Made by a program: the position numbers and the translations under genes. The notes beneath the pieces were generated by a model. It worked only from the letters and a program-made list of their open reading frames with translations, did no database searches and was not told where the DNA came from. A DNA stretch of 23,314 bases from Chara braunii (Eukaryota; Streptophyta; Charophyceae; Charales; Characeae): NCBI GenBank assembly GCA_003427395.1, contig BFEA01000057.1:1731958-1755271 (forward strand), in the 5' to 3' direction. This document shows, piece by piece, positions 18,594-23,314 of the stretch (its first letter is position 1; each line of letters starts with the position of its first letter).

Positions 18594-19145
18594 AATGACA
18601 TTCCGTTTCAAACTTGGTTGCATGCATGAGCCATGGGCATGTGTTTGAGCAAATCTCACTCACATACATGGCTCAACTCTCACATGATGGCATTTCGTTT
18701 CAAACTAGGTTGCATGCATGAGCCATGGGTATGTGTTTGAACAAGTCTTACTCACATACATGGCTCAACTCTCACACGATGGCATTTCATTTCAAACTTG
18801 GTTGCATGCATGAGCCATGGTCATGTGTTTGAGCAAGTCTCACTCGCATACATGGCTCAACTCTCACATGATGGCAGTTTGTTTCAAACTTGGTTGCATG
18901 CATGAGCCATGGGCATGTGTTTGAGCAAGTCTCATCCACATACATGGCTCAACTCTCATATGATGGCATTCCGTTTCAAACTTGGTTGCATGCATGAGCC
19001 ATGAGCATGTGTTTGAGCAAGTCTCACTCACATACATGGCACAACTCTCACATGATGGCAGTTTATTTCAAACTTGGTTGCATACATGAGCCATGAGCAT
19101 GTGTTAGAGCAAGTCTCACTCACCTACATGGCTCAACTCTCACAT
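18594..19145. repeat. Satellite array, subfamily C (period 92 bp)
   Basis: Six very similar monomers, stepping exactly 92 bases (CATGCATGAG at 18621, 18713, 18805 and 18897). The core is GATGGCATTTCGTTTCAAAC. Every monomer has the inverted pair TGAGCCATG and CATGGCTCA (first at 18627-18635 and 18667-18675). The high similarity between copies suggests recent expansion. Confidence 0.93.
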
Positions 19146-20540
19146 GGTGATGTTCCGGTTCATACTTAATTGATCTCTCCTCCATGTGCATGTATCTTTC
19201 ACTTGTCTAGTATCTCATCGTGAAGTTCGTATGTGTTTGTGATGTTCCGGTCCATACTTAGTTGATCTCTCCTCCATGTGCATGTGTCTTTCACTAATCT
19301 AACATCTCATTGTCAAGTTCATGAGTGTTGTGATGTTCCAGTTCCTACTTAGTTGATCTCTCCTCTATGTGCATGTATCCTTTACTAGTTCAAGTATCTC
19401 ACCGTCAAGTTCATATGTGTGGTGATGTTCCGGTTCATATTTAGTTGATCTCTCCTCCATGTGCATATGTCTTTCACTAGTTTAGCATCTCATTGTCAAG
19501 TTCATAAGTATTGTGATGTTCCGGTTCATACTTAGCTGATCTCTCCTCTATGTGTATGTGTCCTTCACTAGTTCAAGTATCTCATCGTCTTGTAGTGTTT
19601 TGATGTTCCGGTTCATACTAAGTTAATCTCTCCTCTATGTGCATGTGTCATTCGCTAGTTCTAGCCCTCATTGTGAAACTCATGTATGTTGTGATGTTCC
19701 GGTTACTATGTAGTTGATCTTTCCTTCATGTGCGAGTATCTTTCATTAGTTCTAGCTTCTCATTGTCAAGTTCATATGTGTTGTGATGTTCCGGTTCATA
19801 CTTAGTTGATCTCTCCTCTATTTGCATGTGCCCTTCACTAGTTCAAGTATCTCATTGTCAAGGTCATGTATGTTGTGATGCTCCGGTTCCTACTTAGTTG
19901 ATCTCTCCTCTATGTGCATGTGTTGTTCACTACTCTAGCATCCCATTGTCAAGTTCATATATGCTTGTGATGTTCCGGTTCATACTTAGTTGATCTTTCC
20001 TCCATATGCGTATGTCTTTCACTAGTTCCAGCTTCTCATTGTCAAGTTCATGTATGTTGTGATGTTCCGGTTCCTACTTAGTTGATCTCTCCTTTATGTG
20101 CATGTGTCGTTCACTAGTCCAGTATCTCATTGTCAAGTTTATGTATGTTGTGATGTTCCGGTTCCTACTTAGTTGACCTTTCCTCCATGTGCATATGTCC
20201 TTCACTAATTCAAGTATCTCATTGTCAAGTTCATGTATGTTGTGATGTTCCGGTTCCTACTTAGTTGATCTCTCCTCTGTGTCCATGTGTTGTTCACTAG
20301 TCTAGCATTTCATCATCAAGTTCATATGTGCTTGTGATGTTCCGGTTCATACTTAGTTAATCTTTCCTCCGTGTGCATGTGCCTTTCACTAGCTTTAGGG
20401 TCTCATTATTAAGCTCATGTATGATGTGATGTTTCGGGTCCTACTTAGTTTATATAGCCTCTATGTGTATGTCCTCTTCATTAGTTCTAGCTTCTCATTG
20501 TCAAACTCATGTGTGTTTTGAAGTGTTCCAATTCGTACTT
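19146..20540. repeat. Satellite array, subfamily D (period 91-92 bp)
   Basis: About 15 monomers. GATGTTCCGGTTC recurs at 19149, 19241, 19332 (variant), 19424 and 19515, then on to about 20338. It is followed by ATACTTAGTTGATCTCTCC, ATGTGCATGTGTC, TTCACTAGTT and CTCATTGTCAAGTTCATG. The last two monomers are degraded. The array ends at the CT-rich block that also follows array A. Confidence 0.93.
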
Positions 20541-21633
20541 ATTCGATCTTTCATTATGGGATGGGTGACCGACATTTGGCTGCTACTACGGGGAGCTGAT
20601 TTGATTAGGATTAAAAGTTTCCTCTTCTCTCTCTCTCTCTCTCACTCTCTCTCTCTATCTTCCTCTCCTACTCCTCTCTTTCCCTCCCTCTTCGCCTGCC
20701 CCTCTCTCTCCCTCTCTCTTCCCCTCACTTGGCATATGACTAACCCTTCTCCCCTCACTTGGTACATTGCCAGGGTGCGAATGGTAAAAATAGATCAGAC
20801 CTCACTTGGTGGAGAAAAAGGGCAAGGAGAGGATAACCGGTCCCTCGTGCCACCAAGAAGGCAAAGGGAAGGACGGTTGAGAAAGTGGAAAAAAGAGGCG
20901 GATTCCGAAAGAGAGTGTAAGTGGAAATAAGGTCAGTTTGACTCAACCATTTCCCCGACTGCATGACTATGAGAAGAGGAAGGGCTGATTGAGCAAAGAA
21001 AGGGAACAAAGAGCAGCCAAAGAGCATGGAAAGATAGGCATGTGGGAAGGGCTGGAAGGAGTGTAAATGAAAGAATGGAGTGCAATCTTGCAAAGGGAAA
21101 TGTGAAGTTGTGTGTGCGTGAATGTGAAGGCCCCGAAAAGACTAAGGGGCCTGCTTCGATAGGGTTGAATGCGAACTATAAGACCCGATGGGTGCGTAGA
21201 GGCGAGGGGGAGGACGGCTTCGCCGGACCCATATGATGCCGTAGGAACACAATGCTTAGGGAAACGGTGCGCGGCCTAAGGATGACTCTTAGCCTGCGCA
21301 CAAAAGAAGAGAACTCTCAAAGAACCCCTGGACTGCCTACGTATTGGAAGGAGCGATTGCTTGAAAACACAACCAAGAAAAAAAAAAAAAAAAATCAGCG
21401 TTGCCGGGCGACCAGCGAGACTGCCACCCGGCGTGAGGGCTGAGCTACATCCCCAATGTCAAAGCTCTCTCGCGCAATGGCCCACCCCCATCCATCTCAA
21501 AGCACTAGGTGGGGGTGACTTTGGGACGAATGGCCCGCGCCCTGAGCATGAGCGTGGGCAGGCCAAGCCAACTAGGACCCGCAGTGGGGTCGATTAAGGC
21601 TTGAAAGTCTACCGGAGTTTGGCCCTACACCGT
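20541..21633. repeat. Dispersed repeat R, copy R2 (uninterrupted)
   Basis: Begins at the end of array D with TTGATTAGGATTA and a CT tract (about 20626-20735), then runs collinear with R1 on both sides of the chromovirus. The site matching the insertion reads CTCACTTGGTACATTG at 20754-20769 and is intact. A run of 17 A (21378-21394) is absent from R1. Similarity to R1 stops at about 21633, where the - strand chromovirus fragment begins. A CGGC-TTC-GCCG hairpin (21215-21225) sits where R1 has GACAA-CA-TTGTC. No conserved reading frame. Confidence 0.8.
21267..21301. other. Conserved hairpin in R2
   Basis: GTGCGCGGCCTAAG (21267-21280) pairs with CTTAGCCTGCGCAC (21288-21301) across a 7-base loop: 12 Watson-Crick pairs and one G-U, with one C-C mismatch. 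See 11965-11999 for the R1 form. Confidence 0.55.
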
Positions 21634-21685
21634 GCTTCGACCAGGGCCCTTTAGAGGCACCGCCCTCTCCTGCCAGATACGCCAT

Positions 21686-22130
21686 CGGGAAGAATGTCGT
21701 CTCTAAAGATAGAGCGCACACGACTCCTCACCAAAGAGAGGACACTCAAGGATGGACTCACTTCCTCACACTAAGATTGAGAGGGTAGGTAAGGAATGGG
21801 AACACCGTACCTAGAGATAGCTGCCCCCAACCACAGATTTCTCACCAATTAGGCCGATGTCCATTTTGAAAACTAGTCAATAATCTCGGTACCACCCACA
21901 GCGCAATGCAGTGCCACCTCAGCCAAAATGTTATGTCAGCATGCTCTTATCATCATACATACACCCGTTGTCGCCACGACTTTCATACTGTCGCCATAGC
22001 CTTCCAGCAGCCGGCCCCTCTACTTGGGCCCCGCTCTATAATGCCAGCGCCAAAGTATTCTTACTGCACATGAAGCATCGTCAGCGCACCAAGTAACAAC
22101 ATCGCCAGCACCAGGTAAGCGGCAATGACT
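21686..22130 (-). other. Leader of the second chromovirus
   Basis: Read on the - strand, GAGGTGGCACTGCATTG, CTGTGGTTGGGGGCAGC and CCTTACCTACCCTCTC match the leader at 4735-4905. A - strand ATG at 21685 opens a short frame that runs into R2; it may be the former gag start but is too short to identify. Confidence 0.65.
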
Positions 22131-22147
22131 AACCAGCTTCGATACCA
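22131..22147 (-). other. Primer-binding site of the second chromovirus
   Basis: - strand TGGTATCGAAGCTGGTT, the initiator-Met type, one base different from the PBS at 4574-4590. It is three bases from the LTR end, exactly as in chromovirus 1. Confidence 0.85.
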
Positions 22148-22729
22148 AATTGCAAGGAGTATGAGCGTGAACGATATATAGAAAACCAAATTGAGAAATC
22201 ACACAAATGTCCAAGTGGTCATGTACAAGAAGAGAGCACAATTACACTGAGAATACATCCAAATAGAGCAATACAATGAAGTAATGAGCCAATGTTCAAG
22301 CCCTCAGGCCATACCAACACAGTATCCAAAGTCGCTCCTCTTTGTCTGGTGCCCAGTGCCTAGCCTACTCTACTTGATGATACTACCTACAGCTGTGTTC
22401 ACGCAACAGGCTCACTTCGACTCGCAAAGATCAACGTACATGATGTCAACACCATAGCCGACCTCTCTTCATGCACCAATTACATATCTTTTCACCCTCA
22501 TCAGACCTTGATTAACCCACACACTCGCCTCCTTCACTGAAAACCACCAGATCGCCCCTTCTTACCCCCTAGCACCCAGCAACCCGGCTATGGCTGCCAG
22601 CGCACCACTGCCCTGCAAAGCCCCACTTCACCTCAAGCGCCCCGCAAGCGCACTGGCCGCACGCAACATCCAATGCAGCAGCGCCGCAGCGTGACCACAT
22701 TGCCTACGAGGGCCAGAATGCCTGGCCTG

Positions 22730-22762
22730 GGCTGCCTCACTTCCTAAATGGAAGTGGCAGCC
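22730..22762. promoter_or_regulatory. LTR palindrome with 5-base AT spacer, second family
   Basis: CACTTCC (22738-22744) and GGAAGTG (22750-22756) are perfect arms around TAAAT. GGCTGC (22730-22735) and GCAGCC (22757-22762) extend the stem across a 2-base bulge. It sits at the same relative place as 3930-3954 in chromovirus 1. Confidence 0.6.
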
Positions 22763-23131
22763 TCCTGGATGTTGCGTGTGGCCTGGCTGGAAGCGTCAGT
22801 CGCTTCCGGTTGGGCCTCAGTTCCTGCGCCCAGGCCCGAGACTACAGTTGAGGGCCTGGGCCCTTTACAGTTGGGCACGGCCTGAGTCTCCGGACTTGGG
22901 CCGTTTGCTGCATTTGTGCAGGACCCTGGGGTAGGTGCGTCGACAGTACTGCATTTGCATAGGCCGGTAGCCACTTCATGATGTATCGGCCCTGCTTTGT
23001 GTGTATGTGCCCAGGCGCAACTGCCAAGGCGTGGGCCAACTGTACGACGCAGCTTAGTGAGGCTCACCCGTACACTCAACCAACTGGCGGGCTGCAACAG
23101 CCTGACTACCCATATACTCCGTAGCACCCTT

Positions 23132-23245
23132 GGCCGCGGCCGCAAGATCCGAGTCCGCGGCCCGGATCCTAGGCCGCGGCCGCAGGATCCGAGTCCACGG
23201 CCCGGATCCTAGGCCGCGGGTCCGCGACCTAGGCCGCGCGGCCGA
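23132..23245. repeat. GC-rich 40 bp tandem repeat in the second LTR
   Basis: Two nearly identical 40-base units at 23132-23171 and 23172-23211 (GGCCGCGGCCGCA then GATCCGAGTCC then CGGCCCGGATCCTA), then a partial third and fourth. The unit is full of self-complementary sites (CCGCGG, GCGGCCGC, GGATCC, CCTAGG). CpG density is far above the rest of the window. In the LTR it would be in the upstream region. Confidence 0.88.
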
Positions 23246-23314
23246 GTTTGCGTGCAGGTGGGCGCGCGCGCGGCCTGCGCACGTCGACGGCTGTCAGCCT
23301 GTGCAAAAAAAAAA

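Larger units (their letters stand above)
21634..23305 (-). mobile_element. Truncated second chromovirus, reverse orientation
   Basis: On the - strand the order is LTR (23305 to 22151), a three-base ATT spacer, PBS (22147 to 22131) and leader, then an abrupt junction with R2 near 21634. Spacer, PBS and several leader segments match chromovirus 1, while the LTR is of a related but different family. gag and pol are absent. Either the rest was deleted or rearranged, or this is a recombination product. No direct target duplication can be defined because one end is missing. Confidence 0.8.
22151..23305 (-). repeat. LTR of the second chromovirus
   Basis: On the - strand it ends CTCCTTGCA at 22151. 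The start is probably TGCACAGGCTG at 23305, next to a T run on that strand, which would give 1155 bp; this end is provisional because the window stops nine bases later. It shares with chromovirus 1 CAGTTGGTTGAG, GGCCCAACC-CGGAAGC-like stretches and the central palindrome. The upstream part contains GC-rich 40 bp repeats. Reading frames inside (for example 22744-23145 on the - strand) match no known family and are taken as chance. Confidence 0.7.

Noticed and set aside
20463-20930. 155-codon + strand frame across the CT tract
   Set aside because: It spans the satellite end, a microsatellite and R2 and is dominated by Ser/Leu from the CT repeat; R1 has no equivalent.
22490-22515. CTGATGA followed by GAAA on the - strand, suggestive of a hammerhead ribozyme
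   Set aside because: There is no stem II between the two boxes and no matching cleavage site and stems, so the core cannot form.
22744-23145. 133-codon - strand frame in the second LTR
   Set aside because: It lies wholly within an LTR, is GC-rich by composition, and has no recognisable domain or upstream context.

Overview
The window looks like repeat-dense, gene-poor nuclear DNA from a land plant. I infer a plant from a Ty3/gypsy chromovirus primed by initiator-Met tRNA, with an integrase C-terminal chromodomain remnant, set among long arrays of a short satellite. No host protein-coding gene, tRNA or rRNA gene could be supported. The species cannot be read from this sequence. Every recognisable protein belongs to a retrotransposon, and all of these are broken.

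Layout. (1) 1-3312 is a satellite array with a period of about 91 bp (subfamilies A1 and A2). (2) 3313-3696 is a CT-rich then AT-rich block, the left part of a dispersed repeat here called R (copy R1). (3) 3697-11229 is a complete but decayed chromovirus on the + strand: LTR, PBS, leader, gag, protease, RT/RNase H, integrase, chromodomain remnant, polypurine tract, LTR. It is inserted inside R1. (4) 11230-12300 is the rest of R1. (5) 12301-12899 is unassigned. (6) 12900-16106 is purine-rich DNA built around two diverged tandem units (X and Y, about 1.4 kb each) that are full of short inverted repeats. (7) 16107-16644 resembles a transcript leader ending in a good splice donor, followed by a CTT tract. 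(8) 16813-20540 is a second satellite region in three blocks (B, C, D), each again with a period of about 91-92 bp. (9) 20541-21633 is a second copy of R (R2) that lacks the retrotransposon and so shows the empty target site. (10) 21634-23305 is the start of a second, related chromovirus on the - strand (leader, PBS, whole or nearly whole LTR), cut off where it meets R2.

How the parts fit. The order satellite - CT tract - R occurs twice, so the locus may be a higher-order repeat of roughly 9.7 kb once the 7.5 kb chromovirus is subtracted. All satellite blocks share a core close to GATGTTCCGGTTC, so they look like local subfamilies of one ancestral monomer. The two chromoviruses share PBS, spacer, leader segments and a palindromic LTR element whose arms differ but stay self-complementary. 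Units X and Y, and the two R copies, keep hairpins at matching places although the bases have changed. This fits either selection on transcribed structure or a palindrome-generating process, and it is the most unusual signal here. All comparisons were made by eye; no database search was possible.
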